DNA from: Colwellia sp. BRX10-3
Lineage (GTDB): Bacteria > Pseudomonadota > Gammaproteobacteria > Enterobacterales > Alteromonadaceae
Assembly (NCBI RefSeq): GCF_014077505.1
Contig: NZ_JACGWA010000009.1
Coordinates: 62,001-126,000, forward strand
DNA: 64,000 bases
Direction: 5' to 3'
In this document: piece by piece, positions 29,809 through 40,900 of the stretch
Layout: each line of letters starts with the position of its first letter
How positions within the stretch are numbered: position 1 is the stretch's first letter
The notes under the pieces: generated by a model
The model's database searches: none
The model's input: only the letters and a program-made list of their open reading frames with translations
What the model was told of the DNA's origin: nothing
Made by a program: the position numbers and the translations under genes

Positions 29809-30924
29809 ATGAAAATATTAATCATTGATAATGTCGAAAATCAGCTGCTCGAGCTTAAACAGGAACTCCTTAAGTCTCGAGCTCAGTTTGCTCATGTAAA
29901 CAGCTTAAATTCAGCTATTTCAGCACTTTCACAACACAAGTTTACTGTCGTAATATGTGTATCAAACGTGGACAAAAATGATGGCAACATCATATTTGAC
30001 ATGATAGCGAAAAAGTTTCCCACTATTGTTCGCATATTAATTAAGGATAACGAGCAAAAAGCAAACAATAGCGCCCACTATTGTTTTGCACAGCCAATAG
30101 AGTGTAAAAGTATCATTAGTACAGTGGCTAAATTGGCAGTTAATAACGCGGCAATAACTAAAGATATTATCGTTAAAACTGTCGCCAATATAAAAACACT
30201 GCCGAGCCCGCCTAAAGTATACATGCAACTCAATGCAGTTTTAAAAGACAGTAATACCGACTCACAGAAAATTGCCCAAATTATACAACAAGACCCAGCA
30301 CTAACAGCCAAAGTACTTCAGTTCTCTAATAATAGTTTCCCTACCGGTGGTAAGCCGATGATGAATATTGGAGACGCCATTACTAAAATGGGTATTGATA
30401 CCCTATGTTGTATCGTGATGACTGCAGAGCTATTTTCTTATACGCCAAAAATTAAAAAATTTTCCATACTGGAAGAACAGTTACATTGCTTAGCAACTGC
30501 AAAGCTTGCCGCTTCAATGGTAAAACCTGAATTGAAACAAGACACAATGATCGCTGGTTTGTTGCACGATATCGGTAATGTTGTGCTGTTTGAAATCAAT
30601 GAAAAATCCACAGCGTCTTTCTTTATGCATCGTATTAATAATGAAAACAATATCGAGTTAGAAAATAAAATATTTGCTAGTGACCATTGCCATGTTGGTG
30701 GCTATTTATTGCATATCTGGGGGTTTTCTTACCACATTATTGAAGCTATTATTTTACATCATCGACCTGATAAGCTTTTACAAAAAAGCTTTGGTATCGC
30801 GCAAGCGGTTTATCTTGCCAATGCCCTTGTTCATCAACAGACACCAGACGCTGAATTTATCGCTCATTATAAATTAGCAGGCGTTATTGATAATCTTTCA
30901 AAACGAGCTGAAAAACTAATTTAA
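29809..30924 (+). CDS. HDOD-domain protein with a degenerate receiver domain
   Basis: The N-terminal 115 residues fold like a response-regulator receiver: MKILIIDNVENQ keeps an acidic residue and TVVICVSNVDKNDG aligns with the phosphorylation loop, but the phosphoacceptor Asp is replaced (Val in my alignment). An HDOD domain follows at about 120-320 (LPSPPKVYMQLNAVLKD, GLLHDIGNVVLFEIN). HDOD proteins take part in signalling, often near chemotaxis or second-messenger systems, but lack proven catalysis. It begins 27 bases after argS and may be co-transcribed with it. Confidence 0.85.
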   Translation: MKILIIDNVENQLLELKQELLKSRAQFAHVNSLNSAISALSQHKFTVVICVSNVDKNDGNIIFDMIAKKFPTIVRILIKDNEQKANNSAHYCFAQPIECKSIISTVAKLAVNNAAITKDIIVKTVANIKTLPSPPKVYMQLNAVLKDSNTDSQKIAQIIQQDPALTAKVLQFSNNSFPTGGKPMMNIGDAITKMGIDTLCCIVMTAELFSYTPKIKKFSILEEQLHCLATAKLAASMVKPELKQDTMIAGLLHDIGNVVLFEINEKSTASFFMHRINNENNIELENKIFASDHCHVGGYLLHIWGFSYHIIEAIILHHRPDKLLQKSFGIAQAVYLANALVHQQTPDAEFIAHYKLAGVIDNLSKRAEKLI

Positions 30925-30960
30925 CCTGTTATATTATTTAAAGTAAAATTAAGGAAGAAG

Positions 30961-31779
30961 ATGGCAAATACATTGCGCTTTACTGACAGCCATTGTCATC
31001 TTGATTTTGACGCCTTTAGTGCTGATTTACCCAGCTTACTTAGACAATGCCAGCAAGCAAACATTTACCATATTGTTATACCTACCATAGGTCCAAAAAA
31101 CTGGCATAAAGCACTAAAACTAGCTAAAAGCCACAAAGGTAATAAATTAACACTTCATCCGTGTTTAGGTATACATCCTTGGTTTCTAAAAGATTTACCT
31201 AGCGATAGCTTAAGTGTGTTAGCACATTTAGTGGAAAATAATATTGATGATATTGTAGCTATTGGTGAGGCGGGTATTGATGGCGTTATTGATAAAGAGC
31301 AAAATAATTTGTCGCTGCAAATTGAGGTTTTTGAACAACAACTTAGCTTAGCAAAAAAACACCACTTACCTATTATTGTCCATCATCGAAGGTCGCATCA
31401 GCATATTGTACCCATGCTTCGACAGAGTAAACTCACTAAAGGTGGTATAATTCACGCTTTTTCAGGTAGTTACCAACAAGCATGCGAGTATATTGATTTA
31501 GGCTTTAAGTTGGGTATCGGCGGTACAATCACCTACCCAAGAGCAGAGAAAACCATAAATGCGGTAAAGCGCCTTCCGCTAGAAAGCTTAGTATTGGAAA
31601 CTGACGCACCGTCAATGCCCTTGTATGGTTTTCAGGGCCAAGATAATTCACCATTACAACTCATAAAAATATTTGAATCGCTTGCGAGCATACGTAATGA
31701 ATCAATAGAAGATCTTGCCCATGCACTTGAGTCTAATATAAAGTCTGTTTTATCTAATTTAACTGATGTTATAAAGTAA
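30961..31779 (+). CDS. TatD-family metal-dependent hydrolase
   Basis: TIM-barrel metal-dependent phosphodiesterase of the TatD/YjjV/YcfH group, 272 residues. Metal-site motifs are in order: TDSHCHLDF (about 8-16), GEAGID (about 101-106), IIVHHRR (about 138-144), HAFSGSY (about 164-170) and ETDAPSMPL (about 213-221). YjjV-like identity is suggested by its place beside smp/serB. Substrate could be DNA or D-aminoacyl-tRNA, as known for family members. AAGGAAG lies just before the ATG. Confidence 0.9.
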   Translation: MANTLRFTDSHCHLDFDAFSADLPSLLRQCQQANIYHIVIPTIGPKNWHKALKLAKSHKGNKLTLHPCLGIHPWFLKDLPSDSLSVLAHLVENNIDDIVAIGEAGIDGVIDKEQNNLSLQIEVFEQQLSLAKKHHLPIIVHHRRSHQHIVPMLRQSKLTKGGIIHAFSGSYQQACEYIDLGFKLGIGGTITYPRAEKTINAVKRLPLESLVLETDAPSMPLYGFQGQDNSPLQLIKIFESLASIRNESIEDLAHALESNIKSVLSNLTDVIK

Positions 31780-31780
31780 A

Positions 31781-32392
31781 CTAGCTTTTAGGAGGCCTGT
31801 ATCCTTGGCGACTAAAGCGATTTAAACCCCGTGTTAAGAGAAAACCAATAACACCTGCAACTATCATCAGCAAACGCATAATATCGTACTGAGAACGGCT
31901 ATCTTTTGCCAACTCATCGACTAATATAGCACGATGAAGTGATAGTCGAATATACCCATGCAATTTGTCACTGCGCAGTTCCTGAACAAAAGGGATCACT
32001 TTATCAGTTTGATTGATTTTTTGGATACTAAGACCAAAAAGATCATTAATCGACTCAGCTTGCTCTGAACTTGCAATTTTTTGCCCGGTAATATCATAAA
32101 TATGGACACTTTTTACTAATGGTTGCAGTACTAACGTATCGGTATATTGTTGTAACTTGCTTTGTTTTTGCACCAAATAAGGCATAACACTTGTCGCTGC
32201 TTGTGCTAAATACAGCTTGGCCATTTTATTAGCATGCACTTGAATCTGCATTTGCTGGGCATCGCGACTTTTCACCCAAAAATTCATCAAAAATACAATC
32301 AACAAAATAGCGATAGCTAATTGCAATATTTTATTATAAATCGGTGATAATTTAGGGTATAAAGGCTGTTCTATTTGCTTCATCAAACGCAT
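31781..32392 (-). CDS. smp: Smp/YtjB-family membrane protein
   Basis: 203 residues with two transmembrane helices (about 25-41 and 176-192) flanking a periplasmic part. In E. coli a protein with this layout, Smp (YtjB), is encoded divergently next to serB, exactly as here. Function unknown. AGGA lies 5 bases before the ATG at 32392. It converges with the TatD gene, with one base between stop codons. Confidence 0.8.
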   Translation of the reverse strand: MRLMKQIEQPLYPKLSPIYNKILQLAIAILLIVFLMNFWVKSRDAQQMQIQVHANKMAKLYLAQAATSVMPYLVQKQSKLQQYTDTLVLQPLVKSVHIYDITGQKIASSEQAESINDLFGLSIQKINQTDKVIPFVQELRSDKLHGYIRLSLHRAILVDELAKDSRSQYDIMRLLMIVAGVIGFLLTRGLNRFSRQGYRPPKS

Positions 32393-32490
32393 TGCTTCCT
32401 ACATTTCTATTACTACAGTATAGAACCATATTTATACTTTTTATACTAGGACAGTCGTTTAAAAGCGTATTTTTCAAATAAGGTATTATC

Positions 32491-33525
32491 GTGACGACCG
32501 AAAAAAAATCAGTTTCTTTAGCTAATATTCAGCAATTAAGTTTAACACAGTGGTTACCTCTCGACTCGACCAAAAACGATATGCCTATTATTTTTGATAA
32601 CGCGCAACAAACATTTATTTTATTTGATGCTCATCAGTCGTTAAACACAATGCAGTTATCAGAAATGCCTGAGCTTGTGGTCTTCGGTGACGTTAAGCTT
32701 CATACCATGGTAGATTTACTTAACCAGTGTGAGTTAACCCTGCACCGCCTAAATAAAATCAATCTTCGCAACAACCTAACAAGCTACCGATTTGCCGTGC
32801 AAGTAAAGGATATTAAACAAGCACGTGATCGCCTTGCGAAATTTAATATTAGTGAACAAATTGAATCTGCCTTATTACTTAATGTGCCAACACTTTCAAA
32901 ACCAGGCTTGTTAGTGATGGATATGGATTCAACCACCATAAAAATTGAATGTATTGATGAAATTGCTGCGCTAGCTGGTGTTGGCGAAGAGGTAGCAGCG
33001 GTTACCGAACTAGCCATGCAAGGACAACTAGATTTTAGCGAAAGTTTGCATCAACGTGTGGCTAAACTTCAAGATGCGTCTGAAGATATATTAGCCCAAG
33101 TTGCGAGTAACATACCGCTAATGGAAGGCCTAGAAACCTTAGTTGCTGAACTGAAAAAACATCACTGGCGCGTTGCCATTGCCTCGGGTGGCTTCACCTA
33201 CTTTGCTGATCATTTAAAACAAATACTATCACTTGACGCCGCCGTAGCTAACGTTTTAGAAATCAATAATCATAAGTTAACCGGAAAGGTTTTAGGTGAT
33301 GTGATTGACGCACAAGCAAAAGCCGATTGTTTGCTACAACTGAAAGAAAAATTCGATATATTGCCAACACAAACGGTTGCCATGGGCGATGGCGCTAACG
33401 ATTTGGTGATGATGGCAGCAGCGCACTTAGGCGTTGCCTTTCATGCTAAGCCATTAGTGCTTGCTCAAGCAGATGCCTGCATTACAACGTCAGGTCTAGA
33501 TTGTTTATTACATTGGCTTAAATAG
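32491..33525 (+). CDS. serB: Phosphoserine phosphatase
   Basis: HAD-family enzyme making L-serine from phosphoserine. Nucleophile motif DMDSTTI at about 144-150, ASGGFTYF (motif II) near 230 and GDGANDLVMM (motif III) near 300. The N-terminal 135 residues correspond to the ACT-like regulatory region of E. coli SerB. 344 residues, slightly longer than the 322 of E. coli. The start is GTG with AAGG 9 bases upstream. It is divergent from smp. Confidence 0.97.
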   Translation: MTTEKKSVSLANIQQLSLTQWLPLDSTKNDMPIIFDNAQQTFILFDAHQSLNTMQLSEMPELVVFGDVKLHTMVDLLNQCELTLHRLNKINLRNNLTSYRFAVQVKDIKQARDRLAKFNISEQIESALLLNVPTLSKPGLLVMDMDSTTIKIECIDEIAALAGVGEEVAAVTELAMQGQLDFSESLHQRVAKLQDASEDILAQVASNIPLMEGLETLVAELKKHHWRVAIASGGFTYFADHLKQILSLDAAVANVLEINNHKLTGKVLGDVIDAQAKADCLLQLKEKFDILPTQTVAMGDGANDLVMMAAAHLGVAFHAKPLVLAQADACITTSGLDCLLHWLK

Positions 33526-33587
33526 AGACAGAATGGGGCAATGAGTTTTCGCTTAGCTAACTTGCCCCTAAATTAAAAAATGCAGCT

Positions 33588-36041
33588 TTAGGCACTACGC
33601 GTTAAACGATAGTTAAACAGCACTTCTTTGGTTATATCGAAAACCTGCGCAATACCCGCCACACTCCAAATATCTTGCTCTATTTGTTTACCGCGATGAA
33701 TAGCATAAGAACTAATGTAACTAAGCTCAGGGTTTAAGTGGCTCATATCTGGCTCAGCTGTACGTGAGAGTTTCATCATCACACAGAAAAACTTACCGTT
33801 TTTCAGCGCTTGATGAATAAATTTTTGTTTTAATTCTTCATTATCGAGCTCTGAAGAGAGCTTTATTGTTACCGATTTGTCTACCGTGTCAAAACTGGTG
33901 TTAATGGCAATATAAAGTACTTTGGAACTTGCTGTTTCCGTATGTGGCATTTTCTTTAGCTTTGCCGTCAAACTTGTCATAATTTCGGCATGTCCAAAAA
34001 TAGGGTATAAATTGTAATATGAACTACGGTCACTTAATTGTTTCATCGCAGACATTAATTTACCATCAGAGTCTCCACCGGCAATTATTTCAGATTTATA
34101 ACGACTACCACTTGTTTGCACAATCAGGGATAGAGTATTTGAACTGCCACTGTATATATTGCGCAGTGCTTTGGCTAAACCTGGGCTCGACTGAACATAT
34201 TCATCAGAGGTTAATTTGTCACGGTTTTTATCAATCAAGGCTTTAAAGAATTTACGCCCAATGTGCTGATGTTTTTCCACAAAAACCCGTAAATTAACCA
34301 TAGTTTTAGCCCGATTAACGCGCATAACTTCGTAAGGTAAACCGGTTAAATCAAATGATGACGTGATTTTTTGTAACTTAGGAAAACCTAAATAAACAAT
34401 GTCACCTGCTACCAAGGTTGTGGCTTTATCTAGCTCAATTTTCAAACCCGAAGTAGAAAAATTAATTGAAGTTCCTTGCGAAATAACTTGATCAATTTCG
34501 ATACTAGCCGGCGCTTTATAGGTGAAGCGTAATTCTTGTCGCTGATTCCTATAGTTTATGCCAACTTCATCAACACTAAAGGGCTTACTCAAACGTTTAT
34601 GACCAAACCTTTTCAATTTAACTGTGTTAATTCCCTCAAAAGACAGCGATTGATAAGCCTGCACACTTTCATCTTGCGTAACATCACTAACCACCACAAT
34701 ATAAGGTGTTTTATCTAATAATGACTTAATCTCTTCAGGTATTGGCGCATTTAAATATTCGTTTTGCTTAGTAATACTATTAGATAAAGTAAAATTTGAC
34801 TCAGCTCGATTTGAAACAATATCCAATAAATTCAATTGAGTAACAGAAAAATGTTCTTTTGAAGCTGCAAAACCTAAAAATTGTGGCATAAATTCTGGGT
34901 CTTCAGCCAGCTGAATTTCATCAGCAGTATAAAAATATGACTTACCTTGGCTTTTATGAATAAAACTAAAAACCAGTAACGACTTTCCTGATAAAGCCAA
35001 CTTCCGCAGCCGAACAATGCGTTCAGGCGTAATTAAGCAGTATAGCGTCGAATAGTGCTTTTCATCTTGCCAATACTGGTAAATACCTTGGTTGTTATTA
35101 CAAGTTAATGCATATTTTGGTGTTAAAATGTTAGCGTTTTTTTCAATAAAAATCGGCAGTTCATTGGATTTAGGTAGAACATACTGTTCAAAACTGCGTG
35201 CTTGTAGCGCGCTAATAGTATTATCCAGATTAATTTTGTATCGACGTTTATTGCCTTGAATAAAGCTAACAAGGTATTGCGTAAAAGCATCTGTGCCAGA
35301 TTTTTCTTGGTTTATTCTTTTTACACCAACTAACTGCATATTATCTAAAACGGTGACGTTTTTTACTTCGTAGATAAAGTCGCTGTCAGCACTTAATTGG
35401 AACTGCTCTTCCAAGCCACTAAAACGTAGGCTAATTTGTTGACCAATACTAAACGGCTTAAGGCTATTCACTCTGAACTTGCAGCCATTGACACTTAAGT
35501 CTAAAGTTGAGCATTCAAACTCGGGCTCTTTGTCTATAGTGACTTGAATAGAAATCACAAAGTTCATCCGTTCTTCAACGCGATTATGATAAGGACCGAA
35601 ACTACAAAACTGTGCAGGATATTGTGATTTTTCTAATATTTTAGTGGTGTCTTCTGACGGGGTTTTATTAACCTTACTTTTTTCTTTATGATAAATAACC
35701 CGAAAGTTATTTTCTGTATTCATTGTCGCTTCGTAAACACCAAGCGTGTAGCCGCCATAACGTGAAAACGCCTCTGTAAAAGCTAAGCTAGCAAGGTTGT
35801 CTAGAAAATGAATTCTGTCTTCGTGTTCAAAGGTTTTACATTCCCCATCAACGTGACCTCGTAAATCAATCAAACGACTACAAGGCGCAGCAAGACGTTT
35901 TAATTCCATCTTCAAAAGAAAGCGTTCAGTCTTAGGTATTTTTTTTGTGACAGCATTAAATCTAGCTTCAAAGTCACTATTTAAGACTTGGCCACTAAAT
36001 TCGTTAATAATTTTTTGATATTTTGAAAAATCTTTATTCAT
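33588..36041 (-). CDS. Large protein with two PilZ domains (probable c-di-GMP effector)
   Basis: 817 residues, soluble. Two PilZ signatures are visible: RVEER (154-158) with DLSVNGCKF (181-189), and RQELR (501-505) with NFSTSGLKI (527-535). These match the RxxxR and [D/N]xSxxG elements that bind c-di-GMP. The other parts have no domain I recognise. It sits between serB and radA, facing away from radA. Relatives in Alteromonadales are seen at the same place, recalled from memory. The output process is unknown. Confidence 0.85.
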   Translation of the reverse strand: MNKDFSKYQKIINEFSGQVLNSDFEARFNAVTKKIPKTERFLLKMELKRLAAPCSRLIDLRGHVDGECKTFEHEDRIHFLDNLASLAFTEAFSRYGGYTLGVYEATMNTENNFRVIYHKEKSKVNKTPSEDTTKILEKSQYPAQFCSFGPYHNRVEERMNFVISIQVTIDKEPEFECSTLDLSVNGCKFRVNSLKPFSIGQQISLRFSGLEEQFQLSADSDFIYEVKNVTVLDNMQLVGVKRINQEKSGTDAFTQYLVSFIQGNKRRYKINLDNTISALQARSFEQYVLPKSNELPIFIEKNANILTPKYALTCNNNQGIYQYWQDEKHYSTLYCLITPERIVRLRKLALSGKSLLVFSFIHKSQGKSYFYTADEIQLAEDPEFMPQFLGFAASKEHFSVTQLNLLDIVSNRAESNFTLSNSITKQNEYLNAPIPEEIKSLLDKTPYIVVVSDVTQDESVQAYQSLSFEGINTVKLKRFGHKRLSKPFSVDEVGINYRNQRQELRFTYKAPASIEIDQVISQGTSINFSTSGLKIELDKATTLVAGDIVYLGFPKLQKITSSFDLTGLPYEVMRVNRAKTMVNLRVFVEKHQHIGRKFFKALIDKNRDKLTSDEYVQSSPGLAKALRNIYSGSSNTLSLIVQTSGSRYKSEIIAGGDSDGKLMSAMKQLSDRSSYYNLYPIFGHAEIMTSLTAKLKKMPHTETASSKVLYIAINTSFDTVDKSVTIKLSSELDNEELKQKFIHQALKNGKFFCVMMKLSRTAEPDMSHLNPELSYISSYAIHRGKQIEQDIWSVAGIAQVFDITKEVLFNYRLTRSA

Positions 36042-36428
36042 TTACGCTTCAATATCTTTACAATAAAGAAAACTACTCATGGGGTAATAATCTAGTATAT
36101 TTGGCTTGTTATAAAATTAACACCACAACACTAGGCTAAACCTTGAATAGTAAAGAATTTATTTTTAACTGTTCTATAGCAATAACATTAGCAATAAACG
36201 TACCTGTTAATTTGCCAACGAAGATATAGATCTAAAAAACTCTGTTTACAACAAGCTGAACACTTAAATTAGCTAAACTAAAAGCTTGAATATCAACAAT
36301 AAAAAATAATAACAGAATAATGACACCCCTGACAAACAGCTTTAAATATTTATTACCTTGCTGTGTTGTCATAATTTTGACTAATAATAATTGGTTGAAG
36401 AATTTAATTTTAGAAAATAGGCAGCCAA
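36042..36428. other. Gene-free region between the PilZ protein and radA
   Basis: About 387 AT-rich bases holding the divergent promoters of two genes. A minus-strand frame of 46 codons (36372-36232) with a hydrophobic segment is present but has no ribosome binding site, so it was not called. Confidence 0.4.
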
Positions 36429-37817
36429 ATGGCAAAGTTAGCAAAATTAGAATTTGTTTGTACTGATTGCGGAATGAACTACCCACGTTGGCAAGGGCAA
36501 TGTCGATGTGGCGCTTGGAACACCCTAGTGGAAATGAAAATTCCTGCTAACCAAAGTAAAAGCGCAGCACAAAGTCGTACATCCTCTGGTGGTTACGCTG
36601 GTGGAACTGGCGGCGGTTCGAAAAAAATTAATGAAATAGAATCAACCGAGGCTGAAAAGCAATTAACCGGTATAGGTGAACTTGACCGAGTTTTATGTGG
36701 CGGTGTAACTACAGGTTCTGTGAATATTATCTCAGGTGATCCAGGTGCAGGGAAAACCACTTTACTTTCCGATTTAGTTGCCCGCATGTCAAAATTAACG
36801 CCATCACTTTATTGTACTGCCGAAGAGTCGCTTTCACAGTTCAAAAACAGGGTTCAACGTTTAAAGCTTGATTATAATCCTGACGAATTATATTTGTTAT
36901 CTGAGACCAGTGTTGAAGCCATTATTGAAGAGTTAGACCAAAAGAAAATTAAATTTGCCGTTATCGACTCTATTCAAGCCGTTGTTACTGAAAATGCCAA
37001 TGGTAGCCCAGGTTCACCATCACAAGTTAAGAGTGCAGCTCAATCATTAACACAGTACTGTAAACAAAATAACGTCACTATGTTTCTTATTGCTCACGTT
37101 AACAAAAACAACGAAATTGCTGGGCCACAAACCTTAGTACATATTGTTGATGCTCTACTACATATCGATACTAATGATGGCCAAATACGGACATTGAGAG
37201 CAAATAAAAATCGTTTTGGTGACATTGATACCGTCGGTATTTTTAAAATGTGTGAACGCGGTATGCTCAGTGTTGATAACCCGAGTGAAATATTTTTATC
37301 AGGTTCTAGTACTGAGTCACCGGGCTCTGCTATTACTTGTATACGCAAAGGTAACAGAAATTTACTATTAGAAATTCAGTGCTTAACGACAGAAACTGAA
37401 GCAGAATTCCCCCAGCGGGTATGTGTTGGGCTTAATATGAATCGTATTAAGATGTTAACCGGTATTTTGCGCAAGCATACCAAAACCAAAATTTATCATG
37501 ATACTTTTTTTAATATTATTGGTGGCCTAAAAATAGATGAATCAGAAACCTGTATTGATCTTGCCTTAGTCACTGCACTTTTAAGTAGCTTGAATGAATT
37601 TGTTATCCCAAGAACCACCTGCATTATGGGTGAGCTAAGCTTAAATGGTGATGTACGCCCGATAGACAGCGGTGTGCCGCGCGTAAAAGAAGCAGCTCAA
37701 CATGGCTTTACTGAAATATTTATTCCTTTTAGAAATTATCATAAATCGATGGAAGGCTTAGGCGCTAAAATATCGCCAGTAAAGACAATTCATGAATTAA
37801 TTGAGCTAATAAAATAG
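36429..37817 (+). CDS. radA: DNA repair protein RadA
   Basis: RecA-like ATPase that drives branch migration of recombination intermediates. The four-Cys zinc finger CTDCG and CRCGAW lies at about 11-30, Walker A GDPGAGKTT at about 98-106, the RadA-specific KNRFGDIDTVGIF near 258-270, and a C-terminal Lon-like domain (MGELSLNGDVRPI). 462 residues is normal. It is separated from metH by a bidirectional terminator. Confidence 0.98.
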   Translation: MAKLAKLEFVCTDCGMNYPRWQGQCRCGAWNTLVEMKIPANQSKSAAQSRTSSGGYAGGTGGGSKKINEIESTEAEKQLTGIGELDRVLCGGVTTGSVNIISGDPGAGKTTLLSDLVARMSKLTPSLYCTAEESLSQFKNRVQRLKLDYNPDELYLLSETSVEAIIEELDQKKIKFAVIDSIQAVVTENANGSPGSPSQVKSAAQSLTQYCKQNNVTMFLIAHVNKNNEIAGPQTLVHIVDALLHIDTNDGQIRTLRANKNRFGDIDTVGIFKMCERGMLSVDNPSEIFLSGSSTESPGSAITCIRKGNRNLLLEIQCLTTETEAEFPQRVCVGLNMNRIKMLTGILRKHTKTKIYHDTFFNIIGGLKIDESETCIDLALVTALLSSLNEFVIPRTTCIMGELSLNGDVRPIDSGVPRVKEAAQHGFTEIFIPFRNYHKSMEGLGAKISPVKTIHELIELIK

Positions 37818-37869
37818 TTAAATAGCACTATTATTTAGCTTAAACACAGAATAAAAATTGCCTAGTATC

Positions 37870-37918
37870 AAGCATTAAAAAGTGACATAACTTATTAAGC
37901 TATGTCACTTTAATGCTT
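37870..37918. terminator. Bidirectional terminator between radA and metH
   Basis: Long stem AAGCATTAAA(A)AGTGACATA / TATGTCACTTTAATGCTT with one bulge and an 11-base loop. AAAA lies in the left arm and TTT in the right. Both convergent genes end within about 55 bases. Confidence 0.7.
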
Positions 37919-37960
37919 TACACGATTAAATTAATACTCAAAATCGTTATAAAGTAAGGT

Positions 37961-40900
37961 TTACGATGGTTCGTAATCTAAATTAGCTGATAACCAGCGC
38001 TCAGCCTGTGGCATGGTCATTTCTTTACGTGCGGCATAACTTTCAACTTGGTCTTGTGCCAATTTTGCTACCGCAAAATATTTCGAGTCTGGGTGGGCAA
38101 AATACCAGCCACTGACTGCAGCACCTGGCCACATGGCAAAGCTTGATGTTAGTTCCATACCAATATTTTCGTCAACCTTAAGTAACTCCCACAACAAGCC
38201 CTTTTCCGTATGTTCTGGACAGGCAGGATAACCAGGTGCAGGTCTAATACCTTGGTATTTTTCACGAATTAAATCATCATTCGCTAAGCTCTCTTCTGGA
38301 GCGTAGCCCCAATATTCTTTGCGAATTTTCTCGTGAAGATACTCGGCACTTGCCTCTGCTAGTCTATCGGCAACCGCTTTAATTAAAATACTATTGTAGT
38401 CATCGTGATCTGCATCAAAGGCCTTTACTAACGCTTCAACACCAAAACCTGCAGAGACAGCAAAGGCTCCTACATAATCATCAACGCCTGAGTCTTTATC
38501 GGCAACGTAATCCGCTAAACAACGATTATATTGACCGCTAGGCTTTTTACTTTGTTGGCGTAATTGATGCAATTTCATTAATGGCTCAGTACGAGTTTCA
38601 TCAGTATAAAGCTGCAAATCATCTTGTACGCGGTTCGCTGGAAATAAACCAAAAACCGCTTTCGCTGTTAGTTTTTTATTGTTAATCACGTCATCTAACA
38701 TGGCATTGGCATCATTAAATAGTTTAGTTGCCTCTTCGCCCACCACCTCATGTTTAAGAATTAACGGGTATTTACCTGATAACTGCCACGTCATGAAAAA
38801 TGGCGTCCAATCGATATAGTGCCGAACAATATTGAGGTCTATATTATCAAGTACGGTTACGCCTAGTTTATTTGGCACCTTGGGTGTGTAGTTATCAAAA
38901 TTAATAGGCACAGCATTAGCACGCGCGTCTTTTAAAGAGATTAAACTCGAACGTGGGCCTTTTTTATAATGGCGCTCACGTACTTTGACGTATTCTGCGG
39001 TTTGGCGCTCAACAAAGGCGTCTCTATTTTCATCAGAAAGTAGCGTACTGACCACTGAAACTGAACGAGAAGCATTAGGTACATACACCACAGGATGCTG
39101 ATATTGCGGCTCAATTTTTACCGCAGTATGTGCTTTAGAGGTAGTCGCACCACCAATCAATAATGGTAGGTCAAAGTCTAGTCGCTTCATTTCTTTAGCA
39201 ACATGCACCATTTCATCTAGCGATGGTGTGATCAAACCTGACAAACCAATAATGTCGACTTTTTCTTCGCGTGCGACACGTAAAATATCTTCACACGATA
39301 CCATGACACCTAAATCGATAATTTCGTAATTATTACACTGCAACACGACTCCGACGATATTTTTACCAATATCATGAACATCGCCTTTTACCGTGGCCAG
39401 TAGTATCTTACCGTTCGACTTAATTTCGGTTTTTTCCGCTTCAATAAAAGGGTTTAAATGCGCAACGGCTTGTTTCATGACTCGTGCAGATTTCACCACT
39501 TGCGGTAAAAACATTTCACCAGCACCAAATAAGTCACCAACAACATTCATACCATCCATCAACGGCCCTTCGATTACATCTAGTGGCCGTTTGGCGACTA
39601 ATCTAGCCGCTTCTGTATCTTCAAGAATGAACTCATTAATGCCTTTAACTAGTGAATATTCTAAGCGCTTATTAACTTCTAATTCACGCCACGTTAGATC
39701 AGCTTTGCTATTTTGACTACCGGTTTGACCGCGATATTCTTGTGCCACATCGAGAAGACGCTCAGTGGCGCCATCATCTGAATTTTGAATCACATCTTCA
39801 ACAGCTAAAAGCAAGTTATCAGGAATGTCTGAATAAATGGCTAACTGACCCGCGTTAACAATGCCCATGTCCATACCATTCTTTATTGCATGGTAGAGAA
39901 ACACCGCATGAATCGCTTCGCGCACAGGGTTATTACCCCGAAATGAGAATGAAACATTCGACACGCCACCAGAAATCATGGCGTGAGGTAAGTTTGCTTT
40001 GATATCGCCAACGGCTTCAATAAAGTCACGCGCATAATTATTATGATCGTCAATGCCGGTGGCAACCGCAAAAATATTTGGATCGAAAATAATATCTTCC
40101 GCAGGATAGCCAATTTCATGCACCAAAATTTGATAAGCACGCTTACAAATTTCATACTTACGTTCGCGAGTGTCTGCTTGGCCTTTTTCATCAAAGGCCA
40201 TAATAATAACCGCAGCACCATAACGGCGTAACAGTTCAGCTTGTTCACGAAAGTTATCTTCGCCCTCTTTTAAACTAATAGAGTTAACAACACCTTTACC
40301 TTGAATACATTTTAAGCCCGCTTCTAAAATATCCCATTTAGAAGAATCGAGCATAATTGGCACCTTAGCAATATCTGGCTCACCGGCAATTAAGTTTAAA
40401 AATCGCACCATAGCCGCTTGCGAGTCCAACATGCCTTCATCCATGTTGATATCAATAATTTGCGCACCGTTTTCAACTTGCTGCAAAGCCACCGCAATGG
40501 CTTGATCGTAGTTTTCATCGGTTATTAGGCGTTTAAAAACAGCTGAGCCTGTAACATTAGTACGCTCACCTACGTTAACAAATAAGCTATCTTCTTTAAT
40601 GGTCAGTGCTTCTAGACCTGATAATCGACAAGCAATTTCTTTCGGCTTTATTTCTCGCGGAGCAATATTAGCAACCGCATCTGCCATACCTTTAATATGA
40701 TCTGGCGTGGTGCCACAACAGCCACCAATAATATTTAAAAAGCCAGATGTTCCCCACTCTTCAATATGCTTGTCCATTTCTTCAACGCTAAAATCATAGC
40801 CACCAAAAGCATTCGGTAAACCAGCATTGGGGTGAGCAGATACAGCCACGTCTGAAATACGACTTAACTCTGCAACATATTGGCGTAATTCAACCGGGCC

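Noticed and set aside
36232-36372. 46-codon hydrophobic frame on the minus strand upstream of radA
   Set aside because: One membrane helix is possible, but there is no ribosome binding site and it lies in a divergent promoter region. Kept as a note only.
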